Assembly (NCBI GenBank): GCA_017512705.1
Contig: JAFWEX010000030.1
Coordinates: 40,879 to 104,878, forward strand
Reading direction: 5' to 3'
DNA from: Paenibacillus sp.
GTDB taxonomy: Bacteria > Bacillota > Bacilli > Paenibacillales > Paenibacillaceae
Length of the DNA stretch: 64,000 nt
Part shown: piece by piece, positions 25,032-35,331 of the stretch
How the letters are laid out: each line of letters starts with the position of its first letter
Numbering within the stretch: position 1 is the first letter of the stretch
Notes under the pieces: model-generated
Database searches by the model: none
Seen by the model: the letters and a program-made list of their open reading frames with translations, nothing else
What the model was told of the DNA's origin: nothing
Program-made: the position numbers and the translations under genes

Positions 25032-25778
25032 TTACAGCTTCAGCATCTCTTCCAGTGAACTCTCATTCAGCAGGCTACCTACGTAGAACGAGCCGAATTC
25101 GCCATAGCGTGCACTTACTTCATCAAAACGCATCTCATACACCAGTTTCTTGAATTGAAGTGCATCATCTGCAAACAGAGTAACGCCCCATTCCCAATCA
25201 TCTAATCCGACGGAGCCGGTAATGATCTGTTTCACTTTACCTGCATAGCTGCGACCGATCATGCCATGACTACGCATCATGGTGCGGCGCTCGTCCATAG
25301 ACAGCATGTACCAGTTGTCCGTCAACTCACGCTTTTTGTTCATCGGGTAGAAACAGATGTATTGACGCTGTGGCAGCACGGGTTTAAGACGGGCAATAAT
25401 TTCCGGATTTTGCATCGGATCCTCGCCCTCTTTACCGAGATAATTACTCAGTTCAACGACACTCACATACGAATAAGCTTTAGTTGTATATTTAGCAAAC
25501 GTTGTTTTATTGAAAGCGTTCTCTACTGCTTTTAGATCTTCCAGCGTCTCGCGCAGATGCATCATGACAAAGTCCGCTTTCTGGCCTACTACTGTATAGA
25601 CAACGGTACTGCCTTGGGAATTTTCCTCAACGTTTTTCCATTCGTTCCAAAACTCCTGAAGCTCGTCTAGAGCAACAGCACGCTCTTCATCATCCGCCGC
25701 TTTCCAGGCAGTCCAGTTCATCGAGCGGAAATCATGCAGGGCATACCAGCCCTCTAGGGTTGATGCAGCTTCGTTCAT
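25032..25778 (-). CDS. hemQ: Hydrogen peroxide-dependent heme synthase (coproheme decarboxylase)
   Basis: The protein of 248 residues is the chlorite dismutase-like HemQ of Gram-positive bacteria. It converts coproheme III to heme b with peroxide in the coproporphyrin-dependent pathway. Family stretches are [14 protein letters not shown] at the start, [12 protein letters not shown], and [17 protein letters not shown], which contains the proximal heme histidine, then [19 protein letters not shown] 9 nt upstream selects ATG 25778 over an in-frame upstream start. No hem genes are adjacent. Confidence 0.93.
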   Translation of the reverse strand: MNEAASTLEGWYALHDFRSMNWTAWKAADDEERAVALDELQEFWNEWKNVEENSQGSTVVYTVVGQKADFVMMHLRETLEDLKAVENAFNKTTFAKYTTKAYSYVSVVELSNYLGKEGEDPMQNPEIIARLKPVLPQRQYICFYPMNKKRELTDNWYMLSMDERRTMMRSHGMIGRSYAGKVKQIITGSVGLDDWEWGVTLFADDALQFKKLVYEMRFDEVSARYGEFGSFYVGSLLNESSLEEMLKL

Positions 25779-26004
25779 GGATATTATTCCTCCTGCAGGT
25801 TGTATTTCCATATCCCGGTAGGGATGGGTTAGTGCTTTATCGTTATATTGTATCCCATCATGAAGCAGAAGGGCAAATGATCTTCTCATGAAAACAATGA
25901 GATTGGTCTAGAAAGTTCGTTGCTTCGCCACATTTTTTGCGGTAAACTTACTACTATCCAGAAGAGAAAACCGAAAGTGTGAAAGAAGAGGTGATCGTTA
26001 GCCG

Positions 26005-26298
26005 ATGCAGTTTATACCTGTCCTCGTATTAATGGTTTTATTCTTTGTTATGATGTTTGGTATCGGTTTCATTTTGAATATGCTGATGAAGACCACTTGG
26101 TTTCCTTCCTATTTGTTCGTGATCGTTATTTTGCCTGTGGTGGTATACTCCTTGTGGGATCATTCGTCTACGCTGGTGTCACATCTAGGGTCATTTCAGC
26201 TGGTGGATTATATGACAGGGGTTGCAGGTCTCGCGGGCGCAGTGATCAGCGGCTGGACGATTCAGAAGTTGCGTCTGGGTGGATATCGTATGTTCTAA
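26005..26298 (+). CDS. yuiB: YuiB-like membrane protein
   Basis: The 97-residue protein has three hydrophobic segments (about 3-26, 32-50, 68-85). The start (FFVMMFGIGFILNMLMKTTW) and the end (AGLAGAVISGWTIQKLRLGGYRMF, in parts AGLAGAVISG and LRLGGYRMF) match the YuiB family, whose function is unknown. AAGAGGTGAT precedes ATG 26005. It is divergent from hemQ and alone on its transcript. Confidence 0.75.
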   Translation: MQFIPVLVLMVLFFVMMFGIGFILNMLMKTTWFPSYLFVIVILPVVVYSLWDHSSTLVSHLGSFQLVDYMTGVAGLAGAVISGWTIQKLRLGGYRMF

Positions 26299-26331
26299 TG
26301 GCTGGAAAGTGAAGGCATATGCTGCACTAAC

Positions 26332-26430
26332 TTGAAAAAAGTCTTGTCTTGACGCAAGCGCTTACGCGTGCAGAAGGAAGGCTTTTTTTGCTGTGAAGAA
26401 CGTTGGGTGGACATGTTTGTCCACTTTTTT
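26332..26430 (+). terminator. Two consecutive terminators after yuiB
   Basis: The first is an imperfect AAGTCTT/AAGGCTT-type stem with GCAAGCGCTT in its loop, followed by T7 near 26387. The second, GTGGACA-N3-TGTCCAC (26407-26424), is perfect and followed by T6. Confidence 0.75.
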
Positions 26431-26682
26431 CATATGTATAGATCAGGACAGATTAAGTGATTTGCGCTTGTAATCTCCGACTGCAGCTTTTATAGTATTC
26501 TAGCAACTCTGTGGAATGATTCACTAGAAAATTCGCCCAACTCTGCGAAAACGTGAACGATGTCGACCTAGGACGAAACGGAGCGAGAACGGGGACGTTT
26601 TTTACCTGTTTTTGAGCATTTGAGGATCAGACATTTATGATAGAATAGAAAAACAACCTTTGGGGAAGAAGGAGATCAGGCT
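26431..26682 (+). promoter_or_regulatory. Region upstream of dnaB with a probable promoter
   Basis: TTTGAG at about 26618 and TAGAAT at about 26640 with a 16-bp gap form a moderate promoter 40 bp before dnaB. The stretch 26520-26600 contains repeated GAACG/ACG motifs but no clear known site. Confidence 0.4.
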
Positions 26683-28218
26683 ATGCGCATGAAGAATTTA
26701 CATCATTATACTGAACATCATCGCTACTGCGTATACAGGGAGTTTGGACTAAGCGCCCTGGACGATCGCATGCTTACAGGAGCTTACCAGCCTATGGTAG
26801 GTGCTTTTGCGATTGGCTTGTATCGGCTGTTATTTCAGCATCTTCCCGGGGAACAGGTCGGTTACTCCACGCTTGAACAGCAACGGAGGTTATTCATGAC
26901 ATTGGGGCTGGAACCCAGTGAGAAAGGCCGTAAATATTTAGTCGAACAGGCGTCCAAGCTGGAGGCAGTTGGCCTCCTTCAGACGTCTCGGGTTTATACT
27001 CCTGAAAATGATGATTATATCTATGAGTATGAGCTGCAGCCGCCGCTCTCGCCAGCAGAGTTTTTCCGCACACAGCATTTGACATTGCTGCTCCGAGACA
27101 AAATCGGCAAGTTTGCCGTGCTTTCCCTGAGAGCTGGCTTCTCGGCAGTTGAGAACGGGGACGCGCCTTATGTCGCAGCGAATAAAGAGAATATTTCAGT
27201 TCCGTTTTACGATATATTTGAGCTCAATACCCATGTCATCGACTATGAGCTGGAGCAGGCATTATCCGAAGTGTCTACCTCCGCACAGCGAACAGGAACA
27301 AATGATGCGGCCGAAGAGAACACACTGAATTACGCCGATATCATTTTACGATTCCCGCGTGAGTCTGTGAACCGTCGTTATGTAGAACAGCTTCGCTTTG
27401 ATCACGAGCAGCTCGGGATCGTCAATTATGTGGTGAATAAGTATAATCTCAGTGTGCAGGATGTATGTCGCTTGCTTGATGAGGATGGTGTCTTTAGCCC
27501 GCAAGGGCAGCTACTGCTGGATGATCTGCAACACAAGGCGAGTATGCAATTCAGACAGACGAAGAGACGTCAGGAACAGCAGACGGTACAAGCCGCCAAG
27601 GTGGTTGCTCTTCGGCAACATATGGAGGAGCCGCAATCAATGGCGGAATCTGGTGAGCCGCCAGTGGAGCACGTTGTACAGATGGAATATTATGTCGAGG
27701 TTCCGCCGCAATTTGCAACCAAGTGTGATATTCATCAATACAATATGATGCTGCGTAATGAGCCGTATACACGATTGTTGCAGACCTTTTTTCCAGGAGC
27801 TGTACCGGATAATCTGGTTGATATGTTTGAGAAAATTGATTTGAGCTACAAACTGCCCGGTGAAGTCATCAACGTATTGATTCATTATCTGATGGCATTG
27901 CTTGTATCAGGTGGAGAGCAACGGATTAACCGTAACTTTGTAGAGGCGATTGCTTCTAATATGTTGTTAAAGCAAGTGAATACGTATGAGAAAGCTGTGC
28001 AATATATTCGTGATCAGGCGAAAGTGAAAGGCAAACAGGCTGCAGGATCAGCTGGAACCCGTACCCGTACATACGGCAAAGGAACCAAAGCCAAACCTGA
28101 AATTCCGATTGTACAAGACATAATCCAAGATGGAGACGACGTCTCGGAGGAAGAATTCGAAGCGATGATGCGTTTTGCTCAGGAGATGCAAGCAAGCAAG
28201 CAAAAAGGCACATTATAG
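26683..28218 (+). CDS. dnaB: Replication initiation and membrane attachment protein DnaB
   Basis: The 511-residue protein has the N-terminal winged-helix part of Firmicute DnaB (YREFGLSALDDRMLTGAYQPMVG) and the DnaD-like second domain near 340-450 (FFPGAVPDNLVDMFEKIDLSYKLPGEVINVLIHY, here in parts PDNLVDMFEKI and LPGEVINVLIHY). With DnaD and DnaI it loads the replicative helicase DnaC at oriC. AGAAGGAG lies 8-9 nt before ATG 26683. The basic C-terminal tail is low complexity. dnaI follows after one inserted gene. Confidence 0.92.
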   Translation: MRMKNLHHYTEHHRYCVYREFGLSALDDRMLTGAYQPMVGAFAIGLYRLLFQHLPGEQVGYSTLEQQRRLFMTLGLEPSEKGRKYLVEQASKLEAVGLLQTSRVYTPENDDYIYEYELQPPLSPAEFFRTQHLTLLLRDKIGKFAVLSLRAGFSAVENGDAPYVAANKENISVPFYDIFELNTHVIDYELEQALSEVSTSAQRTGTNDAAEENTLNYADIILRFPRESVNRRYVEQLRFDHEQLGIVNYVVNKYNLSVQDVCRLLDEDGVFSPQGQLLLDDLQHKASMQFRQTKRRQEQQTVQAAKVVALRQHMEEPQSMAESGEPPVEHVVQMEYYVEVPPQFATKCDIHQYNMMLRNEPYTRLLQTFFPGAVPDNLVDMFEKIDLSYKLPGEVINVLIHYLMALLVSGGEQRINRNFVEAIASNMLLKQVNTYEKAVQYIRDQAKVKGKQAAGSAGTRTRTYGKGTKAKPEIPIVQDIIQDGDDVSEEEFEAMMRFAQEMQASKQKGTL

Positions 28219-28241
28219 TTAAGTTATCGTATACGTCATAC

Positions 28242-28277
28242 AGGCGGGTCCCTTGTGAGAGGCGACTCGCCTTTTTG
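28242..28277 (+). terminator. Terminator after dnaB
   Basis: AGGCGGGTC pairs with GACTCGCCT (one G-U pair), followed by TTTTT. It separates dnaB from the TPR gene and dnaI. Confidence 0.75.
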
Positions 28278-28342
28278 ACCATCGATGTAAGGGAAGCTCA
28301 TCAAATCAGAGGCAAAAGTTATTAATAGAGGTAGAGAGGACA

Positions 28343-29263
28343 ATGGAATTGAGTATAAATCAGCAAGCAATGGATTGTCTCGAAAATAATGATTACGAAG
28401 CAGCCTTGGCTTTATTGGAAAAAGCGTTGAAAGAATCCAGGGACGTTCAGTCTTTGACGAATCTGGCCTGGATCTACTATCACGAAGAGGGCGATGTCGA
28501 AGCGGCTATAGCCTTGGCTCAAGAAGCAGTGGAATGGAATCCAACCTCCCATGTCCCTTATAGCCTGCTGGGCGAAATGCTTGTTGTGAAGGAGAAATGG
28601 GAGGAAGCTTCAGTCGTACTATCAAACTCTATTAGCATCCAGCCATCCACAGAAGCCTATAATAACCTCGCTGTCGCCAAATATCATCTCGGAGAATGGG
28701 AACAAGCTTCAGCTTTATTTTTGAAAAGTGCCAAGCCTTCTGATTATGCGATGTACAGTCATGTTCACTGTTTAATTCAATCGGGCCAGACGACTGAAGC
28801 CAAACATAAACTGACTTCCTTTTCAGAGAGTGATGATGATTTTGTAGGAGAAGTGTATGTCGCTGAGTTGTACTTAGAGTTGAAATGTTTTCTCGAAGCG
28901 GTGGATTGGTTTGAAAAATCATGGGATACATACTACAAGACGCCGGATTGGGTATGTAGATATATTTATGCTTTAGTTCAGATAGAGGCCATGGACCGTG
29001 CAGTTGAAATTACAGAAGAATCCATTCGACTTAAGCAAGAAGACATTGAGGAAGAACAGGCAGAAGAATGTGATGAGAGTTGGACAGAAAGCGATAAAGC
29101 CGTTTACCTGTCTCAACTACAACATGAGAAGCAGGCGTATGACCAGATACTTGAACAGATATCCTCGGGTTATGTTCCGCCGTTTGAATTTGAGACATCT
29201 TTAAGTACAAGATGTTACTTGTTTGGCTGCCTAAGACATAATCATCTGGAATATACGGATTAG
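28343..29263 (+). CDS. Tetratricopeptide-repeat protein between dnaB and dnaI
   Basis: The 306-residue cytoplasmic protein has tandem TPR units in its first 130 residues: YEAALALLEKALKES, TNLAWIYYHEEGDVEAAI, YSLLGEMLVVKEKWEEA and YNNLAVAKYHLGEWEQA. The C-terminal half is acidic (EDIEEEQAEECDE) and less regular. TPRs mediate protein contacts. AGGTAGAGAGGA precedes ATG 28343. Its place between dnaB and dnaI is unusual, since these two adjoin in Bacillus. A link to helicase loading is possible but not shown. Confidence 0.8.
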   Translation: MELSINQQAMDCLENNDYEAALALLEKALKESRDVQSLTNLAWIYYHEEGDVEAAIALAQEAVEWNPTSHVPYSLLGEMLVVKEKWEEASVVLSNSISIQPSTEAYNNLAVAKYHLGEWEQASALFLKSAKPSDYAMYSHVHCLIQSGQTTEAKHKLTSFSESDDDFVGEVYVAELYLELKCFLEAVDWFEKSWDTYYKTPDWVCRYIYALVQIEAMDRAVEITEESIRLKQEDIEEEQAEECDESWTESDKAVYLSQLQHEKQAYDQILEQISSGYVPPFEFETSLSTRCYLFGCLRHNHLEYTD

Positions 29264-29421
29264 GACAGTAATTCGCTGGACACACAGTGTTTTTCCAAAT
29301 CTATCAGTTGAGTTATTGTCTGCTTTTCTATAGAATGAACATTACGAATGATTGAACATTAGGCGGATAAGGATGTCCCATATTCAATGATATCGATTAC
29401 TTCAAAAGGGGGCTTGAAGCC

Positions 29422-30372
29422 ATGGAATCCTTGGGAGGACTGCTTCAGCAGCTGAACCCTTCCTTTCGTGAGCAGTCGAAGCGAATTATGGCGGATTTGC
29501 TGGAAGACCCATATGTGCGTGAGTTCCGTGCAGGTCATCCCGAACTGAAAGATGCACAGCTCATGCCTGATCTGAGCAAGCTGTTTCAGTATGCCAAAGA
29601 TTCGAAGAACTGCGCGAATTGTCCGGGACTGGACAACTGTCCCAATGATTTTCAGGGTCATTTTTGCAAACTGGAAGTAGAGAACTTCAACGGTAAACCC
29701 GAAATTATAGATATAAAAGCACCTTGTTCCAAACAGATTGCTAGGCAGAACGAACATATGATCAAGCAGCGAATACGCAGTTTCTATGTGGATGAGCGTG
29801 CACTTAGTACCGGATATAATGATGTGGAGATTATGGGCAAGGATCGCATGCGTGCGCCAGCAGTTAACCAAGTGCTTCGTTATATCAGCGAGACTAAGGC
29901 TAACGGACTTTCAACGCAAGGGCTATATCTGGAAGGTTCATTTGGAACCGGCAAAACGTTTCTCATGTGTTATCTGCTACACGAACTCGCGGTTGCAGGT
30001 CATACAGGTGTCATCATATATATGCCTGACTTTGTAGAAGATTTGAAGTCCATGATCAGTGAGGGACAGAAGCTGAAAGAAATGACAGACATTTTGAAAA
30101 GCTGCGATCTGCTCATTTTTGATGATATTGGTGCGGAGAACCTTAACCCGTGGGTACGGGATCATGTCATGGGTTCCATTCTCAACTATAGGATGAATCG
30201 CAAGCCAACGTTTTATACGTCCAACTACAACCTTGAAGGGTTGGAGAAACATCTGAGCTTCACGAATCGGGATGGCGAGGAAACAAACAAAGGCCAGCGT
30301 CTGATGGATCGAATTCGCCCATTTGTCGATGTGATCCAAGTTCGCGGAGAGAATCAGCGGGGCAAACGTTAA
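29422..30372 (+). CDS. dnaI: Primosomal helicase loader DnaI
   Basis: The 316-residue AAA+ ATPase loads replicative helicase. The N-terminal helicase-binding domain carries a cysteine cluster (CANC, then CP, C and C up to about residue 100) that would bind zinc. Walker A is GSFGTGKT (173-180) and Walker B LLIFDDIG (about 230-237), with sensor-like YTSNYN. The family length is about 310. GGGGGCTT is the weak ribosome site before ATG 29422. Confidence 0.93.
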   Translation: MESLGGLLQQLNPSFREQSKRIMADLLEDPYVREFRAGHPELKDAQLMPDLSKLFQYAKDSKNCANCPGLDNCPNDFQGHFCKLEVENFNGKPEIIDIKAPCSKQIARQNEHMIKQRIRSFYVDERALSTGYNDVEIMGKDRMRAPAVNQVLRYISETKANGLSTQGLYLEGSFGTGKTFLMCYLLHELAVAGHTGVIIYMPDFVEDLKSMISEGQKLKEMTDILKSCDLLIFDDIGAENLNPWVRDHVMGSILNYRMNRKPTFYTSNYNLEGLEKHLSFTNRDGEETNKGQRLMDRIRPFVDVIQVRGENQRGKR

Positions 30373-30480
30373 GATATCGAAGATTATTGTTTTTTTCTCA
30401 ATATCGATGCCTATAATTGCTCAAAAAAAGGACTCTCGATGAGTCGCATTCATGCAACGTATTGAATTATCTTTGAATCA

Positions 30481-30520
30481 AAAAAGCCTGGCTTTCGTAT
30501 TATGCGAAAGCCGGGCTTTT
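30481..30520. terminator. Terminator after dnaI
   Basis: AAAAGCC-GGCTTTCG and CGAAAGCC-GGCTTTT make a long stem with one mismatch, with A and T tracts on both sides. It also serves the minus-strand gene at 30557. Confidence 0.88.
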
Positions 30521-30556
30521 CTGGTGTGCGGAGCCTGAGTACGAACTCTGAACATC

Positions 30557-30712
30557 CTATTCGGTCAGGAATTTGAAAATAACCATACCAAAGAAGATGA
30601 CAGTCATCAGACCGCCCATACCGACAACGCCCATAATCAGATCGAAGAGATCGTTACGAGGCTCCTCGTTCACATGTTCACGCGGGTCGGTCATCCGAAT
30701 ATTAGCGTCCAT
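30557..30712 (-). CDS. Small single-helix membrane protein
   Basis: The 51-residue protein starts at ATG 30712 after AGGAGG with 7-nt spacing. An acidic, hydrophilic N terminus (TDPREHVNEEPRNDLFD) precedes a helix (LIMGVVGMGGLMTVIFFGMVIF). It is not recognised. The strong ribosome site and own terminator support expression. The gene is convergent with dnaI and divergent from trxA. Confidence 0.65.
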   Translation of the reverse strand: MDANIRMTDPREHVNEEPRNDLFDLIMGVVGMGGLMTVIFFGMVIFKFLTE

Positions 30713-30860
30713 CGTATTGCCTCCTTTGAAGATTGACAGCTTGGCCTGCAAGCAGGGCTACAATCTGGAGTAATTTTAGTATACTTGGAAAAGAAAGCGT
30801 TTGTAAAGAAGTTGCAGAAGGCTGCTTAAGCTGTAATTGTGAAGATTTCATGTTGGGAAG

Positions 30861-30910
30861 ATGAACATTAGTCTGTTCATTTCACAAGTTTAACGCACAT
30901 GTGTTATACT
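30861..30910 (+). promoter_or_regulatory. trxA promoter with inverted repeat
   Basis: TTCACA (30881-30886), an 18-bp spacer and TATACT (30905-30910) form the promoter. A perfect inverted repeat ATGAACA-N6-TGTTCAT (30861-30880) sits directly upstream of the -35 box, where an activator would bind. Confidence 0.55.
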
Positions 30911-30977
30911 GGAAGTGTCGTTCGCGACGTTACAGGTTAAAATAAATTCGTACGTACTATATAAGGAGGACAATTTC

Positions 30978-31295
30978 ATGGCTATTGTTAACGTATCCGA
31001 TCAATCCTTTAACACTGAAGTCGAAGGAGAAGGAACGGTTTTGGTTGATTTTTGGGCGCCTTGGTGTGGTCCTTGTAAAATGCTTGCGCCAATCTTGGAA
31101 GAATTGTCCGCAGAAGTTGGCGATTCCGTAAAAATTGCAAAAGTGAACGTGGATGAGAATCCAGAATCTGCTTCCCGTTTTGGTGTAATGAGTATTCCAA
31201 CATTGATCTTCTTCAAAGATGGTCAACCGGTAGATAAAGTGGTTGGTCTGAACTCGAAAGAAGCACTCAAAGGTATCATCGAAAAACATCAATAA
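30978..31295 (+). CDS. trxA: Thioredoxin
   Basis: The 105-residue protein has the WCGPC active site (DFWAPWCGPCKMLAP) and the cis-proline region MSIPTLIFFKDG. It reduces disulfides in cytoplasmic proteins with electrons from thioredoxin reductase. AAGGAGG 9 nt upstream selects ATG 30978. uvrC follows after a terminator and a dispersed repeat. The trxA-uvrC pairing is conserved with Bacillus. Confidence 0.97.
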   Translation: MAIVNVSDQSFNTEVEGEGTVLVDFWAPWCGPCKMLAPILEELSAEVGDSVKIAKVNVDENPESASRFGVMSIPTLIFFKDGQPVDKVVGLNSKEALKGIIEKHQ

Positions 31296-31312
31296 GATGT
31301 AGGCTGACACAT

Positions 31313-31343
31313 CGCCTCCGGTTTACATGCCGGGGGCGTTTTG
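31313..31343 (+). terminator. Terminator after trxA
   Basis: CGCCTCCGG pairs with CCGGGGGCG (one G-U pair), followed by TTTT. Confidence 0.8.
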
Positions 31344-31419
31344 CGTCGAAAAGTGCTATGTAGGACAATATAAAAGTAAAACTAATTTTTGCAACATACT
31401 TGAACCATTCACACAATAA

Positions 31420-31560
31420 CGAAAAGGACAGAGAAAACCTGAAAAAGCGAAGCGTTCGCCTTTATCACCGGATTTTCCCTTTTAAAAGGGAGTCAAAAAA
31501 TCTGGGGATAACAGCGATTGGAAGGTTGTTCTGTCATTGGAGTGGCGAGTGTGAATTCTA
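31420..31560 (+). repeat. Dispersed structured element, copy 5, upstream of uvrC
   Basis: The core starts with GCGAA-GCG-TTCGC (31447-31459). TTATCACCGGATTTT pairs with AAAATCTGGGGATAA around CCCTTTTAAAAGGG, then CAGCGATTGGAAGG. The tail resembles the 24.7-kb copy. The element lies between the trxA terminator and uvrC, so it should be in the uvrC leader or just upstream of its promoter. Nothing else was seen in 31344-31610. Confidence 0.82.
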
Positions 31561-31610
31561 TTGTGTAACCATTATTTTTACTTTTTTCGGGAGGGAGGAA
31601 CCACCGAATT

Positions 31611-33665
31611 ATGGACCCATTTTTGGAGAAGTTAGAAGAGCAGGAGAAGGCACTCGAGCAGATTCGTCACAAACTTGCACTGCTTCCGGATATGCCGGGC
31701 TGTTACTTGATGAAGAACAGTGAGGGTACGATTATTTATGTCGGTAAAGCCAAAGTGTTGAAAAACCGTGTGCGATCTTATTTTATTGGTAGTCATAACG
31801 GAAAGACGCAGCGACTTGTTTCTGAGATTCGTGATTTTGAATATATTGTCACGGGCAGCAACATGGAAGCACTCATTCTGGAGTGTAACCTGATTAAAAA
31901 ACACATGCCTCGATATAATGTTTTGCTCAAAGATGATAAGACTTTCCCTTATCTTAAAATAACGAATGAAAAACATCCACGGCTCGAAGTGACCCGACGT
32001 GTGCTGAAAGATAAAGCCAAATACTTCGGACCTTATCCGAACTCGTATGCAGCACACCAGACCAAAAAACTACTGGATCGTATGTATCCACTCCGCAAAT
32101 GTGGTGTAATGCCAAAGGAAGTTTGCCTGTATTACCATATGGGGCAATGCCTCGCTCCTTGTGTGAAAGAAGTGAACAAAGAGCAATATGATGAGATTTC
32201 TCAGGAAATCGGATCATTTCTAAGTGGTGGGCATGAGGAGATTAAGAAGGATTTGCAGCGTAAGATGCAGGAAGCGGCTGAAGACTTGTATTTTGAACGT
32301 GCCAAAGAGCTACGTGATCAAGTAATTGCCATTGATGCCATCATGGAAAAACAGAAAATTACGATGGCGGATGCCAGAGACCGCGACGTCTTTGGATTTG
32401 CGATTGATAAAGGCTGGATGTGTGTCCAGATTCTATATATGCGTCAGGGAAAAATGATTGAACGTCACGTGTCGACCTTTCCGTTTTACGGAGAGCCTTA
32501 CAATGATTTTATGTCCTATGTAACTCAATATTACAGTGACAATCCGGCTTTGCCGCAGGAAATTTTGCTGCCAGAGATGCCCAAAGAGCTGATCACTGAC
32601 GAAGACACGAACATTACGTCAAATGCTGATGAAGCTAACCCTTCAGACCATGTTCATGCTGTAGTAACGGCTGAATCTACTCAGGAGGAGATGCAAGTTG
32701 GAATGGATCAAACGGCTGCCTCCTTGCCACTTGTTGCCGAGACTCGTACAGCCTATACAACCGAAGCACCAGATGCGTCAGGAGCCAAACTGCCATCCGA
32801 GATGGAAGATCCGTCACAGATGGCTGCATCCCTACAGGAGTGGTTGGAGATTAAGGTACACATTCCGCAACGTGGGTTGAAGCGTCAGATGATTACGATG
32901 GCACTCGACAATGCAAGAGTCGCTTTGGAGGAGAAGTTCCGTCTTATTGAACGTAATGAAGAACGGACATCCAAAGCTTCCGAGGGACTCGGACGCTGGA
33001 TTGGCCTGGAGCAGTTGCGCCGGATTGAGGCTTTCGATAACTCGAACATTCAGGGAACGAACCCGGTATCGGCGATGATTGTCTTTACAGATGGTAAACC
33101 GGACAAGAAGGAATACCGCAAATATAAGGTACGTTCTGTTGAAGGGCCGGACGATTATGAAACGATGCGAGAAGTGATTCGCCGTCGTTATGAACGTGTG
33201 CTTAAAGAAAATCTCACCCAGCCAGACCTGATTGTAGTCGATGGTGGTAAAGGTCAGATTTCAGCTGCTGTGGATGTGCTTGAAAACGAGCTGGGGCTCT
33301 TTATTCCAGTTTGCGGATTGGTGAAGGATGCTAAACACAAAACGTCACAGTTGATGATCGGTAATCCGCCAGAGGTTATTAACTTGCCGCGGGATAGTCA
33401 GGAGTTTTATCTGCTTCAACGGATTCAAGAAGAGGTTCACCGGTTTGCAATCTCGTTTCACCGTGAGCAGCGAGGTAAATCCATGGTTACTTCCCGGCTG
33501 GATTCCATTCCAGGCATCGGAGAGAAGCGACGCAAACTTTTACTGAAGCATTTTGGCTCTTTACGCAAAATTAAAGAGGCCAGTGTCGAAGACTTCCGGC
33601 CTCTATCCATTGGTGATAAATTGGCAAAACAAATTATTGCAGCACTTCGTGATGAGGAGTCGTGA
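31611..33665 (+). CDS. uvrC: Excinuclease ABC subunit C
   Basis: UvrC makes both incisions in nucleotide excision repair. The 684 residues include the GIY-YIG domain ([31 protein letters not shown]), the UVR motif region ([17 protein letters not shown]), the RNase H-like nuclease ([28 protein letters not shown]) and C-terminal helix-hairpin-helix motifs ([18 protein letters not shown]). About 84 extra residues (roughly 325-408) form an acidic, Thr/Ser/Ala-rich linker before the nuclease. Without it the length is the usual ~600. GGGAGGGAGG precedes ATG 31611. The 3' end overlaps the convergent protease gene by 32 bp. Confidence 0.95.
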   Translation: MDPFLEKLEEQEKALEQIRHKLALLPDMPGCYLMKNSEGTIIYVGKAKVLKNRVRSYFIGSHNGKTQRLVSEIRDFEYIVTGSNMEALILECNLIKKHMPRYNVLLKDDKTFPYLKITNEKHPRLEVTRRVLKDKAKYFGPYPNSYAAHQTKKLLDRMYPLRKCGVMPKEVCLYYHMGQCLAPCVKEVNKEQYDEISQEIGSFLSGGHEEIKKDLQRKMQEAAEDLYFERAKELRDQVIAIDAIMEKQKITMADARDRDVFGFAIDKGWMCVQILYMRQGKMIERHVSTFPFYGEPYNDFMSYVTQYYSDNPALPQEILLPEMPKELITDEDTNITSNADEANPSDHVHAVVTAESTQEEMQVGMDQTAASLPLVAETRTAYTTEAPDASGAKLPSEMEDPSQMAASLQEWLEIKVHIPQRGLKRQMITMALDNARVALEEKFRLIERNEERTSKASEGLGRWIGLEQLRRIEAFDNSNIQGTNPVSAMIVFTDGKPDKKEYRKYKVRSVEGPDDYETMREVIRRRYERVLKENLTQPDLIVVDGGKGQISAAVDVLENELGLFIPVCGLVKDAKHKTSQLMIGNPPEVINLPRDSQEFYLLQRIQEEVHRFAISFHREQRGKSMVTSRLDSIPGIGEKRRKLLLKHFGSLRKIKEASVEDFRPLSIGDKLAKQIIAALRDEES

Positions 33666-35331
33666 CATACGGCTTCTCTTTTTCTTTTGGATTGAAACGG
33701 TAGATCACATATCCAACAATGGCTGGCAGTACAATCCAGAAGATGCCGGCGCCCATGTTCAGTGCGTCTCCCATGAAAATCAAGCTTAGTCCCATCAGTA
33801 GGCTGTCGAAGATGACATGTGCGAAAACGACCGCAATGAAGCCGTGACGCAACATGATCAGACTGAACAGCAGTCCGATGACCGTTAACTCGATCGGGCG
33901 GGAAATGACCGGATAGATTGGGTACAACGTATGTCCAAGTGCCCATATAATCGTTGGGATCAAGCAGGCGATAAAGGTGTTCCGTACGACCTTTTGCATC
34001 ATACGAATACCGAACAACCGATAGACCGCTTCTTCGCCAATTCCGGCCATCCAGGCCATAATGGGGAAGATCCAGGCATACGTCATGTTATATGTCGATT
34101 GCTCCGCCGAAGTAGTAGACCATGTACCGATGCTGCGCTCCAGAACAAAGAACAGAACGGACTGTACACCCAGCAGAATGAATGCCCACAGGTAGCCAGA
34201 ATACATGCTGTGCAGTACATATTTACCATAACCGGGCTCTTTGGCCCGAGGCCACGGATTAAATCCGAGTTTGCGCCACATGCCGTCGCCTGCGACAAGC
34301 GACAGATAGATGGAGGCACTCATCACGAGTGTAACACCTGTTTGAATGAGCAAAAGGAACACCAGAATGAAATTGGAAAGTCCTTGTGCCTGAAAGACAG
34401 GTAACATGTTCAGTGTGCCGATCATGGAAGCTGCAAAGTACACTAGCGATAACATGACACCGCGTTTGAACGACGTATGAGTACGAGTCAGAATGCTGTA
34501 TATAATCGCAAGCACCCCAAGAATAAATGTCAGGAATGCGTAACCACCGTAAGTCATCCAATTGGCTAGCTTGGTCTGATCCTTGACATAATTCGTGTGA
34601 GATTGAGGAACAGAGAACCCGGGATCGAAAGAACGAACAGCTCCATCTTCAAAAGTGAATTTCAATTCAAGATTGGAGTTGCCAATCGTTTTATTCGCAT
34701 CGGTATACTTCAGACCTGGTTCGTCATCCCTTGTCTCCAGTTGAAGCGCATTGACGTCATAGCCGAAGTGTTGGAGAACCCCTGCAGCCAGTTCTTCTTT
34801 TTTATCCAATGCCATGTTACCCTCTGCAAGAGACTCAGAAGTGCTTTGCAGTCCCTGCTCTTGCTCCGCTTCAACGGCTGTATAGAGGGAGGAAGGGAGT
34901 ACACGTTTGAAAGCCACTACCTTCCCTGTTTTCATATGTACGTCAACATTCAAGTAGCCACCTCTGTCCTCATCAGGCAAACGCACACGATAGACATCGT
35001 AAGGATAGGTTGTTTCCCATTTTTTATTATATGCATCAAGTTGTTTTGTCTTCGCCATATATCCATAAACATCAGAATGAGTCTGATACGTTACAAGGGG
35101 TTTGATGTCATTGCTCGGAAGCATGTAGTCATCTATAGAAACCGCGAATGAACGTGCAGATTCGATTGCTTGCTCCTTGCTGATGGGGATTGTCGAAGAA
35201 ATTTCGGTCGTTTGTGAAGAAGTTGCAGGAAAGATCTGAAAGACAAAAAATAAAATCAGGCCGATCACCGCAAGCAAGCCTAAACGCTTGAAGTTAGCCT
35301 TTAGTTGCAAAGGCTGCCCTAAGGGATTCAT
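33634..35331 (-). CDS. CPBP-family intramembrane glutamic protease
   Basis: The 565-residue membrane protein begins with one helix (about 17-33), then a long extracytoplasmic part (about 35-260) resembling PepSY-like repeats, then about eight helices. The abortive-infection/CAAX protease motifs are [10 protein letters not shown] (EExxxR), ALGHTLYP and FAHVIFD. Such proteases cut substrates within the membrane; its target is unknown. AAAGGAGG lies 11 nt before ATG 35331. It overlaps uvrC tail-to-tail. Confidence 0.85.
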   Translation of the reverse strand: MNPLGQPLQLKANFKRLGLLAVIGLILFFVFQIFPATSSQTTEISSTIPISKEQAIESARSFAVSIDDYMLPSNDIKPLVTYQTHSDVYGYMAKTKQLDAYNKKWETTYPYDVYRVRLPDEDRGGYLNVDVHMKTGKVVAFKRVLPSSLYTAVEAEQEQGLQSTSESLAEGNMALDKKEELAAGVLQHFGYDVNALQLETRDDEPGLKYTDANKTIGNSNLELKFTFEDGAVRSFDPGFSVPQSHTNYVKDQTKLANWMTYGGYAFLTFILGVLAIIYSILTRTHTSFKRGVMLSLVYFAASMIGTLNMLPVFQAQGLSNFILVFLLLIQTGVTLVMSASIYLSLVAGDGMWRKLGFNPWPRAKEPGYGKYVLHSMYSGYLWAFILLGVQSVLFFVLERSIGTWSTTSAEQSTYNMTYAWIFPIMAWMAGIGEEAVYRLFGIRMMQKVVRNTFIACLIPTIIWALGHTLYPIYPVISRPIELTVIGLLFSLIMLRHGFIAVVFAHVIFDSLLMGLSLIFMGDALNMGAGIFWIVLPAIVGYVIYRFNPKEKEKPYVTTPHHEVLQ

